In this document: piece after piece, positions 23,165 to 29,636 of the stretch | Layout: the number at the start of each line of letters is the position of its first letter | How positions within the stretch are numbered: position 1 is the stretch's first letter | Assembly (NCBI GenBank): GCA_964389705.1 | Contig: CAYMEO010000025.1 | Coordinates: forward strand, 1-29,636 | DNA from: PSLL01 sp964389705 | Lineage (GTDB): Bacteria > Desulfobacterota_D > UBA1144 > Nemesobacterales > CSP1-2 | Direction of reading: 5' to 3' | Length of the DNA stretch: 29,636 nucleotides | Notes under the pieces: model-generated | Databases searched by the model: none | Told to the model about the DNA's origin: nothing | Seen by the model: only the letters and a program-made list of their open reading frames with translations | Made by a program: the position numbers and the translations under genes

Positions 23165-24064
23165 ATGCAATCCCCTCAAAGATTCACTGTGGGTCTCATA
23201 CAGATGTCCTGTGATTCTAAGCCGGAGGAGAACCTTAAAAGGGCGATCTCCAGAATTGAGGAGGCAGCATCTAGGGGTGCCAATGTGATATGCTTGCCCG
23301 AACTCTTCCGGTCAAGGTACTTCTGTCAGTATGAGGATGTAGCCTTTTTCGATCTTGCTGAGCCAATACCTGGTCCGACTACAGCGGCACTTGGGGAAGT
23401 TGCTCGAAGGATAGGGGTCGTCTTAATTGTCCCTATCTTTGAGCGTCGTGCCCCTGGAATATATCACAATAGTACCGCCTTGATTGATACAGATGGGGAG
23501 ATTATAGGACTCTATCGTAAGATGCATATACCCGATGATCCGGCGTACTATGAGAAATTCTACTTTACCCCGGGCGATCTGGGATTCCAGGCTTTTGATA
23601 CGAGTTCGGGGCGGATAGGGACGCTTATTTGCTGGGATCAGTGGTATCCAGAGGCAGCGCGCCTTGTGGTACTCAGAGGTGCAACCATTCTCTTCTATCC
23701 AACCGCTATTGGTTGGCATCCCAATGAAAAGGAGGAGTTTGGCCAGATACAGATTGATGCATGGCTCACGGTTCAGCGTGGGCATGCGATTGCAAATGGC
23801 GTTTATGTTGCCGCCGTAAACCGTGTCGGGTATGAGATACCGCCGGATGGCGGACTGGGGATTGAATTCTGGGGATCGTCTTTTATATGTGATCCGCAAG
23901 GGGTTGTGATAGCAAAGGCCTCAGTTGATGGGGAAGAGATTCTCCTGGGTGAGGTGGACCTCAAACGGATTGAGGATGTGCGGCGCAATTGGCCCTTTCT
24001 TCGTGACCGTCGGGTTGACGCCTATAGAGGCATTAACCGCCGTTTTCTCGATAGGGAATCATGA
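23165..24064 (+). CDS. aguB: N-carbamoylputrescine amidase
   Basis: AguB hydrolyses N-carbamoylputrescine to putrescine, CO2 and ammonia, the last step of the agmatine route to polyamines. The 299-residue nitrilase-superfamily protein keeps the Glu-Lys-Cys triad: Glu46 in CLPELF, Lys119 in YRKMHIPDD and Cys156 in ICWDQWYPEAAR. The segments IPGPTT, EKFYFTPGDLGF and WGSSFICDPQG are diagnostic for the carbamoylputrescine branch. The ATG has no clear ribosome site. The agmatine deiminase gene follows at once. Confidence 0.95.
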   Translation: MQSPQRFTVGLIQMSCDSKPEENLKRAISRIEEAASRGANVICLPELFRSRYFCQYEDVAFFDLAEPIPGPTTAALGEVARRIGVVLIVPIFERRAPGIYHNSTALIDTDGEIIGLYRKMHIPDDPAYYEKFYFTPGDLGFQAFDTSSGRIGTLICWDQWYPEAARLVVLRGATILFYPTAIGWHPNEKEEFGQIQIDAWLTVQRGHAIANGVYVAAVNRVGYEIPPDGGLGIEFWGSSFICDPQGVVIAKASVDGEEILLGEVDLKRIEDVRRNWPFLRDRRVDAYRGINRRFLDRES

Positions 24065-24135
24065 GGCATAGACCATAAGATGTAAAAGGGTATGACATCG
24101 CCACGCCTTACGATTCATGGTTTTGATTATTTAGT

Positions 24136-25230
24136 ATGCGTCAACAGAGACTCGATATAATGCAAAAGACACCTCTTGAACTCGGTTTTTATATGCCCGC
24201 TGAATGGGAAACACATGAGGCCACATGGATTGCCTGGCCACACAACCGTATGGACTGGCCTGGAAAACTCAGGGCAGTCGAGTGGGTCTATGGAGAGATA
24301 GTTAGGAAGATCATAGCCGGCGAGGTAGTCCGCATTATTGTCAATTCAGAGACTCATGAAAGGAGGGCACGGCTTATCCTCACAAGGGTTGGTGTTGACC
24401 CCTCTAGGGTAGAGTTCTTTCTTTTTGAGACAAACCGAGGATGGACACGCGACTTTGGTCCGGTCTTTGTCCGTCGTTTAAGACGGCATCCCCAGTTGGG
24501 AATCACGCGCTTTCGATTTAATGGTTGGGCGCGCTATCCAGATTGGGAAAAGGATGATGCAATCCCAAAACGGGTTGCTCAGGCACTTGGGCTACCCCTT
24601 TTTTGTGCTAAATCCAAAGACCGAGACGTTGTCCTTGAAGGCGGATCTATAGATGTAAACGGCCGTGGAACATTGATTACTACAGAGGAGTGCCTTTTAG
24701 ATCAGACAAATCAGGTTCGAAACCCTGGTTTTGATAGAGGTGATGTTGAAGAGTCACTACGGGTATATCTCGGTGTGACAAATATACTATGGTTGGGAAG
24801 GGGTATTGCTGGTGACGACACACATGGCCATATAGATGACATATGTCGCTTTGTGGGCCCGGGTACCGTAGTCCTCTGCCACGAGAGCAATCCTCATGAT
24901 GTCAATTATTGGCCTCTTGAGGAGAACCGCGAACGTCTAGAAGGTATGCAGCTTGAAGACGGCTCTAGAATAGAGGTTATATCCTTGCCCATGCCTGAGC
25001 CACTGTATCTCGACGGTCAGCGTCTTCCGGCGAGTTATGCTAATTTCTACATCTCAAATGCCGCTGTTCTCGTTCCGACATTTAACGATCCTATGGACCG
25101 GGTTGCTCTCGGTATTCTCAAAGAAATCTTTCCTGATCGAACGGTGGTTGGAATACATGCTGTTGACATTATTTGGGGGCTTGGAGCCATTCACTGTCTT
25201 ACAAGGGAGCAACCGCAGGTACGATATTGA
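24136..25230 (+). CDS. aguA: Agmatine deiminase
   Basis: AguA converts agmatine to N-carbamoylputrescine plus ammonia. The 364-residue protein shows the guanidine-modifying fold: MPAEWETHEATWIAWP at the start, GWTRDFGP, VLEGGSID, DDTHGHIDD and the catalytic Cys354 in GAIHCLTREQPQ. The usual glycine run before this Cys (GGGxIHC) is GLGAIHC here. ATG 24136 is kept, but ATG 24160 (MQKTPLELGF) fits the usual family start equally well. It pairs with aguB 71 bases upstream. No arginine decarboxylase is in the window, so agmatine is made by a distant gene or imported. Confidence 0.95.
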   Translation: MRQQRLDIMQKTPLELGFYMPAEWETHEATWIAWPHNRMDWPGKLRAVEWVYGEIVRKIIAGEVVRIIVNSETHERRARLILTRVGVDPSRVEFFLFETNRGWTRDFGPVFVRRLRRHPQLGITRFRFNGWARYPDWEKDDAIPKRVAQALGLPLFCAKSKDRDVVLEGGSIDVNGRGTLITTEECLLDQTNQVRNPGFDRGDVEESLRVYLGVTNILWLGRGIAGDDTHGHIDDICRFVGPGTVVLCHESNPHDVNYWPLEENRERLEGMQLEDGSRIEVISLPMPEPLYLDGQRLPASYANFYISNAAVLVPTFNDPMDRVALGILKEIFPDRTVVGIHAVDIIWGLGAIHCLTREQPQVRY

Positions 25231-25264
25231 CACAAACATAACTAAATTTTGGTGAGATTCGAAT

Positions 25265-25606
25265 ATGATAGCACTAATAGTTAATTGGTTTTTAAGTGCA
25301 TTAAGCCTGGTGATTGTTTCCCATGTCATTCCTGGTTTTGAAATAAATGGATTTGGCACGGCATTGATAGCCACAATAGTAATCGGACTTGTAAATGCAA
25401 CAATAGGATTTATCCTAAAGATTCTGACATTGCCGATTACGATACTCACGTTTGGGCTGTTTCTCATTGTAATTAATGCCTTTATGCTGAAATTTGCCGC
25501 CCTATTTGTCTCTGGCTTTGTCATACGTGGATTTATGCCAGCCCTTTTGGGGGCTGTAGTTCTTGCCATTGTCAATATGGCCCTTCGCTACATGGTGTTT
25601 AGTTGA
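25265..25606 (+). CDS. YvlD / phage-holin-4-2-like small membrane protein
   Basis: The 113-residue protein has four hydrophobic helices and the family signature LPITILTFGLFLIVINAFML, preceded by a first helix pair around VSHVIPGFEINGFGTA and followed by FVSGFVIRGFMPALLGA. The family is named after holins but is chromosomal and of unknown function in most bacteria. It starts 34 bases after aguA (GGTGAG before the ATG) and may share its transcript. Confidence 0.88.
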   Translation: MIALIVNWFLSALSLVIVSHVIPGFEINGFGTALIATIVIGLVNATIGFILKILTLPITILTFGLFLIVINAFMLKFAALFVSGFVIRGFMPALLGAVVLAIVNMALRYMVFS

Positions 25607-25756
25607 TGATAGTATCTATAATCTCAATTGATTGTTCGATTATCCTATAATACCTATAGGGTGGGTTGCATTGCATATGCGGGATTTATCAGACATCCAA
25701 AATCCAATATATACAGCTTATTAGATATGAATTTAAAAATATAACTGAGATTGGGC

Positions 25757-25785
25757 TTGACAGATTCTCAGATACATGTTATTTC
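25757..25785 (+). promoter_or_regulatory. Putative promoter of the first CxC gene
   Basis: TTGACA is followed after 17 bases by TATTTC. The -35 is perfect and the -10 weak, which may mean activator dependence. Initiation near 25793 would give a leader of about 190 bases to ATG 25987. Confidence 0.35.
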
Positions 25786-25921
25786 CTACTTTATGGATGT
25801 AGAAAGTCCAGATTAGACTGTAAGTAAGTGGAACGCCAGGCTATATAATTGGACCTCCAACCTTGCCCAGATTTTAAATCCGATAGTATGGGGTTTTTTC
25901 TCTTTTCATTTTAGGTTTCCT

Positions 25922-25964
25922 GGGGTTCCCCTTTACTTAGATTGGGGAATGGCAAGGGGAATGG
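25922..25964 (+). promoter_or_regulatory. Mutually exclusive hairpins ahead of the first CxC gene
   Basis: TTCCCC at 25926-25931 can pair with GGGG at 25922-25925 (for its CCCC), with GGGGAA at 25944-25949, or with GGGGAA at 25956-25961. The last two sit in a direct repeat, GGGGAATGG, at 25944-25952 and 25956-25964. This lies 22-65 bases before ATG 25987 and could switch access to the ribosome site AAAGGAG. It matches no riboswitch class I know. Confidence 0.35.
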
Positions 25965-25986
25965 TTAATTTGAAAAGGAGACTAAT

Positions 25987-26184
25987 ATGAGCGAAGGATG
26001 TGTTAGGATGACGCTCGCTACATTTCCATATGGGAATATTCAAAAATGTAGCTGTGGGGGCTATTATGTCACATTTGGATATGTAACTCTTCGACTCAGC
26101 TATGAGGAACTAAAATCATACGTAGAGATGCTAAGCAGCGTGGTTGAATCTGAGAGGTTTATCAAAGAGAATCTGAGTATATAA
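25987..26184 (+). CDS. Small CxC-motif protein (paralogue 1 of 3)
   Basis: The 65-residue protein follows a good ribosome site (AAAGGAG). Its core is GNIQKCSCGGYYVTFGYVTLRL, here split as GNIQKCSCGG (Cys21, Cys23) then YYVTFGYVTLRL, ending in an amphipathic helix (YEELKSYVEMLSSVVES). The same plan, Gly-x-x-x-Lys-Cys-x-Cys then an aromatic and a beta hairpin then a helix, recurs in the next two genes. This copy lacks the third Cys. It may belong with short Cys-motif DUF proteins such as DUF6686 of Bacteroidota, from memory only. Metal binding is inferred from the Cys cluster. There is no signal peptide, so it is cytoplasmic. Confidence 0.7.
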   Translation: MSEGCVRMTLATFPYGNIQKCSCGGYYVTFGYVTLRLSYEELKSYVEMLSSVVESERFIKENLSI

Positions 26185-26341
26185 ACAATGAGTAGGGTCA
26201 ATGGGATAATGAGATAGAGATAGTTTTGACCTTCTTCTCCTTTGGCCTATTAATGATCCTAATACTTATGATTTAATGCCTTAAGAACCTTTGAATCTCT
26301 TTTGACCACCATCTATCTTTAATACCGCCTTTAATTTCCTC
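26185..26341. other. Spacer between CxC paralogues 1 and 2
   Basis: This AT-rich stretch has no gene and no strong hairpin. It leads into the promoter and Fur-like operator at 26342-26390. Confidence 0.4.
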
Positions 26342-26370
26342 TTGACATCTGATAAGACAGGTGATAAATT
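26342..26370 (+). promoter_or_regulatory. Strong sigma70-type promoter with extended -10
   Basis: TTGACA (26342-26347) is followed after 17 bases by TAAATT (26365-26370), which carries TGA directly before it, making an extended -10. Initiation is expected at about 26377, inside the Fur-like palindrome. Confidence 0.65.
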
Positions 26371-26375
26371 GAATA

Positions 26376-26390
26376 TGAAAATGATTTTCA
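26376..26390. promoter_or_regulatory. Fur-box-like 7-1-7 palindrome
   Basis: TGAAAAT-G-ATTTTCA is a perfect 7-1-7 inverted repeat. To my knowledge TGAAAAT-N-ATTTTCA is the form of Fur box predicted for deltaproteobacterial relatives, and it fits the 7-1-7 model of Fur sites (TGATAAT-N-ATTATCA) at most positions. The flanks (GAATA before, ATATT after) extend the AT-rich symmetry. It covers the predicted transcription start of the two downstream CxCC genes, so iron-bound Fur would repress them. PerR- or Zur-type regulators are alternatives. Confidence 0.65.
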
Positions 26391-26434
26391 ATATTAATTT
26401 GTATAATAATAATGACTTAGGAGGAAAAATATAT

Positions 26435-26650
26435 ATGAAGAGAACTGGCAATAGCATTGAAGGCTCATTAGTCCTATCTTCATCATTTATCGGTAGTGTT
26501 AGAAAGTGCCAATGTTGCGATTCATATCACTTATCTTTGGGCAATATAACTCTGAGGTTACATCAGGGCGATATATTAGCCCTCACTGCAATGCTTATAG
26601 AGGCCCTTGAACTCAATTTCCTCTATTATAAGGAGTACCAAGATGCATAA
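26435..26650 (+). CDS. Small CxCC-motif protein (paralogue 2 of 3), iron-regulated candidate
   Basis: ATG 26435 follows TTAGGAGG ten bases upstream; a longer frame starting at the promoter TTG is excluded by the promoter itself. The 71-residue protein has SFIGSVRKCQCCDSY (Cys25, Cys27, Cys28), then HLSLGNITLRL as a predicted hairpin, then a hydrophobic helix (GDILALTAMLIEALELN). It is a clear paralogue of the genes on either side. Three clustered Cys suggest binding of iron, an Fe-S cluster, zinc or copper. It lies behind a promoter with a Fur-like operator, and its 3' end contains the ribosome site of the next gene, which overlaps it by 8 bases. Confidence 0.8.
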   Translation: MKRTGNSIEGSLVLSSSFIGSVRKCQCCDSYHLSLGNITLRLHQGDILALTAMLIEALELNFLYYKEYQDA

Positions 26651-26873
26651 GATGAGAGTCTTAGCAACCTCAGAATTTGGCAGTGTCTATAAATGTAATT
26701 GTTGCGCTGAATATGATATCGCATTGGTAAATTTATCGGTTCATCTAAATCAGTTCCAGATGGTTGCCCTGTTTAATCTGATACTTGCGGCTTTTGAGGC
26801 TGATGGTATCTCACTGAGTTTGATTCTAAATCGAAGGGATAAAAGGAGGCATTATGGCAAGCCCATAATGTAG
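26643..26873 (+). CDS. Small CxCC-motif protein (paralogue 3 of 3)
   Basis: ATG 26643 lies inside the last codons of the preceding gene (8-base overlap, other frame) with AAGGAG seven bases upstream, so the two are translated together. The 76-residue protein has SEFGSVYKCNCCAEYDIAL (Cys18, Cys20, Cys21), then NLSVHLNQ, then a helix (QMVALFNLILAAFEAD). It adds a basic tail NRRDKRRHYGKP that the others lack, which could touch nucleic acid or membrane lipid. No family name can be given with confidence. Confidence 0.78.
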   Translation: MHKMRVLATSEFGSVYKCNCCAEYDIALVNLSVHLNQFQMVALFNLILAAFEADGISLSLILNRRDKRRHYGKPIM

Positions 26874-26929
26874 ATTTTGGCGGAGTACAAATGTCAATTA
26901 CTTCCAGCAGTATGGTCGGGTTAGTATGA

Positions 26930-26980
26930 GGTCTGACATGTATCAGACCATGTGGATGCTAGAATGGTGGCGAACCACAT
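26930..26980 (+). promoter_or_regulatory. Two consecutive hairpins in the porin leader
   Basis: GGTCTGA-CATGTA-TCAGACC (26930-26949) is a perfect 7-bp stem. It is followed directly by ATGTGG (26950-26955) pairing with CCACAT (26975-26980). They lie 53-103 bases before the porin start and after the CxCC stop. A cis-acting leader or processing site is possible, and no T tract suggests a plain terminator. Confidence 0.4.
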
Positions 26981-27032
26981 AGATTAAATCGTGTAATAGT
27001 AGATTTCAATCAAATAAGGAGGATAAAAGGAG

Positions 27033-28442
27033 ATGGGTTTAAAAGGCCGTATGAGATGTATAAGGATACTTGTTCTATCAATTACGGTATTCATCTTTCC
27101 ATTTTCTCTAAAGGTGTATCCGGAAGAGGCAGTAAAAGAGCAAAAGAAGAGCCAGGAAGAGAGGATAGAAGAGCTTGAAAAGAGGCTCCAGAGCGTTACA
27201 GAAGAGGTTCAGAGGTTAAAATCACAGGGCATAGAAGAGCAGAAGGTTAAAGAAATCGAGAAAAAGCTTGATGTCCTTGCCGAGGAGATTGAGAGGATTA
27301 AATCCGCAGCGGTGGAGAAGGAGCCCCAGTACAAGGAGGTCTTTGGACAGGCACCTGCAGCATCTAAGGTCTTTCTTGTAGGCAAGGGGTTATCTATTGG
27401 TGGATATGGCGAGTTTGCCGGTGAGTTTAGGAGAAAGGGCGACAACATCGCTGATCTTGAACGGGCCGTTCTCTATTTTGGATACAAATTTACAGATAGA
27501 ATCATATTTAATTCAGAGATAGAGTTTGAGCACGCGGGCATAACAGAAGAGGGCAAAGAACTCTCTGGTGAGGGGGGCGAGGTTGCAGTTGAATTTGCAA
27601 ATCTAAGCTTCTTACTAAATGATAGGTTCAACATAAGCGCGGGATTGGTTCTTATACCTATAGGGATTATAAATGAGGTTCACGAGCCAACAACGTTCTT
27701 CGGTGTCTTGAGGCCTGATGTTGAAACATTTATAATCCCTACGACGTGGAGAGAGAATGGTATTGGAATATTCGGGCAGCTCATTCCGGGTCTGAGCTAT
27801 AGAGCCTATGTCGTGGCCGGTCTTGACTCAAGAGGGTTCAGTGCAGAAGAGGGTATAAGGGGTGGGAGGAGCAGTGGAACCCTATCGAGGATAAATGACC
27901 CTGCCTTTGTTGCAAGGGTTGAGTATGATAGGGTGCTAGGGCTTAAAGTCGGTGGCTCTTTCTATATCGGAAACTCAGGACAGAATGAAGAGGTAAATGG
28001 TAAGACAATAGGCGGATTGACTACAATATATGAATTGGATGCGGAGTACCAATATAGGGGATTTGAGGCAAGGGGACTTTTTGCTTTTGTAAATATACGT
28101 GATGCCGCTCTTATAAACCTAAATAATGGATTTTCGGGAGCAGATTCAATAGGGAAGGAGCTTTATGGTTGGTATGTAGAAGGGGCTTATAACGTGCTGC
28201 CCTTGTTATTTAATACAACCCATTACCTTGCCCCTTTTGTCAGATTTGAGGCCTACAATACCCAGTTTAGAGTTCCCTCTGGTTTTGAAAGCAACCCTGC
28301 TAATAACCGTAAGACCCTGACATTTGGATTGAGCTACAAGCCTATCCCAAATGTGGTTATAAAGCTTGACTTTCAGGACAGGAGAAATGGGAATGATACG
28401 GCTGAGAATCAGTTTAATGTCGGTCTTGGATATGTATTCTAA
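27033..28442 (+). CDS. Coiled-coil outer-membrane porin (phosphate-selective porin O/P type)
   Basis: The 469-residue protein has a signal peptide (about 1-30, hydrophobic core RILVLSITVFIFPFSL) and a heptad-rich coiled coil at about 32-96 (RIEELEKRLQSVTEEVQRLK, then KKLDVLAEEIERIK). A beta-barrel of alternating strands follows to the C terminus, which ends in Phe as outer-membrane proteins do. The segment SAGLVLIPIGIINEVHEPTTF is typical of OprP/OprO-like porins, in which the coiled coil serves trimer formation or wall contact. AAGGAGG and a second AAAGGAG precede ATG 27033; ATG 27051 is an alternative. The solute is unknown, but upstream iron control and downstream flavin genes hint at iron or a redox compound. 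A terminator follows. Confidence 0.85.
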   Translation: MGLKGRMRCIRILVLSITVFIFPFSLKVYPEEAVKEQKKSQEERIEELEKRLQSVTEEVQRLKSQGIEEQKVKEIEKKLDVLAEEIERIKSAAVEKEPQYKEVFGQAPAASKVFLVGKGLSIGGYGEFAGEFRRKGDNIADLERAVLYFGYKFTDRIIFNSEIEFEHAGITEEGKELSGEGGEVAVEFANLSFLLNDRFNISAGLVLIPIGIINEVHEPTTFFGVLRPDVETFIIPTTWRENGIGIFGQLIPGLSYRAYVVAGLDSRGFSAEEGIRGGRSSGTLSRINDPAFVARVEYDRVLGLKVGGSFYIGNSGQNEEVNGKTIGGLTTIYELDAEYQYRGFEARGLFAFVNIRDAALINLNNGFSGADSIGKELYGWYVEGAYNVLPLLFNTTHYLAPFVRFEAYNTQFRVPSGFESNPANNRKTLTFGLSYKPIPNVVIKLDFQDRRNGNDTAENQFNVGLGYVF

Positions 28443-28465
28443 ATCAGGTTAAATACTTACCCTTA

Positions 28466-28498
28466 GGGGTATGGTCTAGGGCCATGCCCCTGATTTTT
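28466..28498 (+). terminator. Rho-independent terminator after the porin gene
   Basis: GGGGTATGG (28466-28474) pairs with CCATGCCCC (28482-28490), one G-U pair included, with a 7-base loop. TGATTTTT follows directly. It separates the porin from the FMN-binding protein, which then needs readthrough or its own promoter. Confidence 0.75.
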
Positions 28499-28520
28499 AT
28501 CAGATTGACATTTAACCTTG

Positions 28521-29066
28521 ATGAATAGAATAGTGGTTTTGCTCTCACTTGTTCTTAACCTTTTTTTGTTCTCCCCTGATTCTTTTTCTCAGGTTTTTAT
28601 GACAAAGGATAGGGCTTTAAAAGTGGCTTTTCCTGATGCGGATCAGATAGAGAAAAAGACTGTTTTTCTCTCTGAGGAGCAGGCTAAGAAGATAGAATCT
28701 ATTGCAAGGTCTCAGGTTGATTCTAAACTCTACATCTTTTATGTTGGGAAAAAAGGGGATAAGACACTCGGATACGCGGTGATAGATACACATCAGCTAA
28801 GGACAAAAACAGAGACTGTAATGGTTGTTATAAATCCCGATGGAACGCTAAAAGAGGTGGAGATTCTCGCATTTTTTGAACCCCCCGAGCACATGCCAAC
28901 TCAGAGATGGATCCAGCAGTTTGAGGGCAAGACACTTGATGATTCGCTCTGGATTGGAAGGGGAATTCCTAACATCACGGGGGCTACGATAACATCTAAC
29001 GCGCTGGTTAAAGCAATTAGGAGAATAATGGCCGTTTACCATGTGGCTGTAAAAGGAGACCAATGA
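28521..29066 (+). CDS. Exported FMN-binding domain protein
   Basis: The protein of 181 residues starts with a signal peptide (about 1-24, ending SFSQ). It carries an FMN_bind domain like those of NqrC and RnfG: GYAVIDTHQ, then MVVINPDGTLKEVEIL, then NITGATITSNAL near the end. Thr156 in TGAT is the residue to which FMN would be attached through a phosphoester bond by ApbE. The Asp usually found three residues before this motif is Pro150 here, so modification is likely but not certain. It would act outside the cytoplasmic membrane as a one-electron carrier. ATG 28521 is chosen over the adjacent TTG. The next gene starts 2 bases after its stop. Confidence 0.87.
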   Translation: MNRIVVLLSLVLNLFLFSPDSFSQVFMTKDRALKVAFPDADQIEKKTVFLSEEQAKKIESIARSQVDSKLYIFYVGKKGDKTLGYAVIDTHQLRTKTETVMVVINPDGTLKEVEILAFFEPPEHMPTQRWIQQFEGKTLDDSLWIGRGIPNITGATITSNALVKAIRRIMAVYHVAVKGDQ

Positions 29067-29067
29067 T

Positions 29068-29562
29068 TTGAGGTTCTTTGTAACTCAGGATATAAGGAGA
29101 AATGATCTTTTAAAGTTGGTCATAGTGCTCACCATATCATTTTTCTTTTTCTTCTGGTTAACTAATCTCCTTTTGTATCTTAAAATCGGTTTTACATATG
29201 GCTCTGTTGTTAAATACTACAGAGGCTCGGAAGAGACCTTTCAACCCCCAAAGAGCTATGCGGGTATGCTCGAAGAGGCGCATTTTCATTTCTTCTCTAT
29301 GGCGATAATTCTCGTTACGTTGAACCATCTGATTCTCTTTACTCCGATTAGATCATTCTGGAAATTGGCTGTAATCCTCACCTCTTTTCTCTCTGCATTT
29401 GGAGATATATCCGGCGGATGGCTTATCCTCTACGTAAGCCCGCTCTTTGCCTATCTAAAGATTGCATCTGTGATAATCCTTCAAGTTTCGCTCGCATTTC
29501 TACTAATTGCAGTATTGTGGTTTCTGTATGGGAAAAGAAAGGCAGTGGATCTATCTGAGTAA
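29068..29562 (+). CDS. Four-helix membrane protein with conserved-looking His, partner of the FMN protein
   Basis: The TTG start lies 2 bases after the preceding stop and is served by AAAGGAG, so the two genes are coupled. The 164-residue protein has four hydrophobic helices (about 16-38, 74-92, 99-121, 130-153). EEAHFHFFSM with His72 and His74 and LNHLI with His87 lie at or in helix 2, and a large loop (about 42-70) lies between helices 1 and 2. Intramembrane His residues beside a flavoprotein gene suggest haem or quinone binding, an electron feed from the membrane to the FMN protein. I do not recognise the family. Confidence 0.8.
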   Translation: MRFFVTQDIRRNDLLKLVIVLTISFFFFFWLTNLLLYLKIGFTYGSVVKYYRGSEETFQPPKSYAGMLEEAHFHFFSMAIILVTLNHLILFTPIRSFWKLAVILTSFLSAFGDISGGWLILYVSPLFAYLKIASVIILQVSLAFLLIAVLWFLYGKRKAVDLSE

Positions 29563-29592
29563 TTCACTTTTCTCTATTATCACGTGAGTTTG

Positions 29593-29636
29593 ATGAAGGA
29601 ATTAAAGAGCCATAGGGACATAGGAGTTGATACTCA
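29593..29636 (+). CDS. Possible start of a gene running off the right edge
   Basis: From ATG 29593 (or GTG 29584 in frame) the reading is open to the end of the window, with MKELKSHRDIGVDT. There is no good ribosome site and only 15 codons are seen, so the call is weak. Confidence 0.2.
   Translation, partial: MKELKSHRDIGVDT

Larger units (their letters stand above)
25607..25986. other. Long leader region upstream of the CxCC gene cluster
   Basis: There is no gene in this 380-base gap. It holds a consensus -35 TTGACA (25757-25762) with a poor -10 (TATTTC at 25780), a pyrimidine-rich run with six T near 25895-25900, and a GC-rich block of alternative hairpins at 25922-25964 just before the next gene. 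A structured 5' untranslated region is plausible. Confidence 0.45.

Noticed and set aside
25265..25606. Prophage, suggested by the phage-holin family name
   Set aside because: The family is chromosomal in most bacteria, and no lysin, integrase or structural phage gene is present.

Overview
The window looks like chromosomal DNA of a bacterium that I cannot name. It carries bacterial housekeeping genes (rsmG, truD, a DEAD-box helicase, tRNA-Glu and tRNA-Lys) and a Fur-type operator. By eye it is moderately AT-rich, uses many AGA/AGG arginine and ATA isoleucine codons, and several genes start with GTG or TTG. Sec signal peptides, lipoproteins and a beta-barrel porin imply a Gram-negative envelope. 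The mixture (crotonyl-CoA carboxylase/reductase, ArsA-type ATPase with an Hsp20-like tail, stand-alone LigD phosphoesterase, eRF1-like protein) would suit an uncultured Desulfobacterota-, Dadabacteria- or Nitrospirota-like lineage, but that is only a guess. I see no phage, insertion sequence or CRISPR array.

Layout. 1-509 is gene-poor with possible coding debris. 510-4524 holds a CoA-ester carbon module: a malyl-CoA-lyase-like aldolase and an acyl-CoA dehydrogenase on the minus strand, divergent from crotonyl-CoA carboxylase/reductase, as expected for part of an ethylmalonyl-CoA-type pathway. 4555-10932 carries mostly envelope proteins of unknown role (an anchored protein, two lipoproteins, a PA2779-like protein, a Trp-rich DUF6600-like protein and two small secreted proteins) plus a GSAM-like aminotransferase. 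10938-11478 is a small gene graveyard: a frameshifted release-factor-like hydrolase running into an AbrB/MazE-like remnant. Next comes a two-tRNA operon on the minus strand.

11930-18047 is a plus-strand block dominated by translation and RNA genes: MFS transporter, tRNA m1A58 methyltransferase, TruD, an eRF1-like (baeRF) protein, an anchored staphylococcal-nuclease-like protein and RsmG. The last three overlap by 4 bases at each junction. 18073-23074 has an envelope protein, an ArsA/Get3-Hsp20 ATPase, a LigD-type 3'-phosphoesterase, a NurA-like nuclease gene split by a frameshift, and a DEAD-box helicase with a small companion. 23165-25230 is the agmatine-to-putrescine pair aguB-aguA, followed by a YvlD-type membrane protein.

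The most novel part is 25987-29562. It has three small paralogous proteins with a CxC or CxCC motif. The last two are co-translated behind a promoter whose start overlaps a perfect 7-1-7 Fur-like palindrome. A coiled-coil porin, an FMN-binding (flavinylation-type) exported protein and a His-containing membrane protein follow. I read this as a candidate iron-responsive envelope or redox system that I cannot match to a described one.
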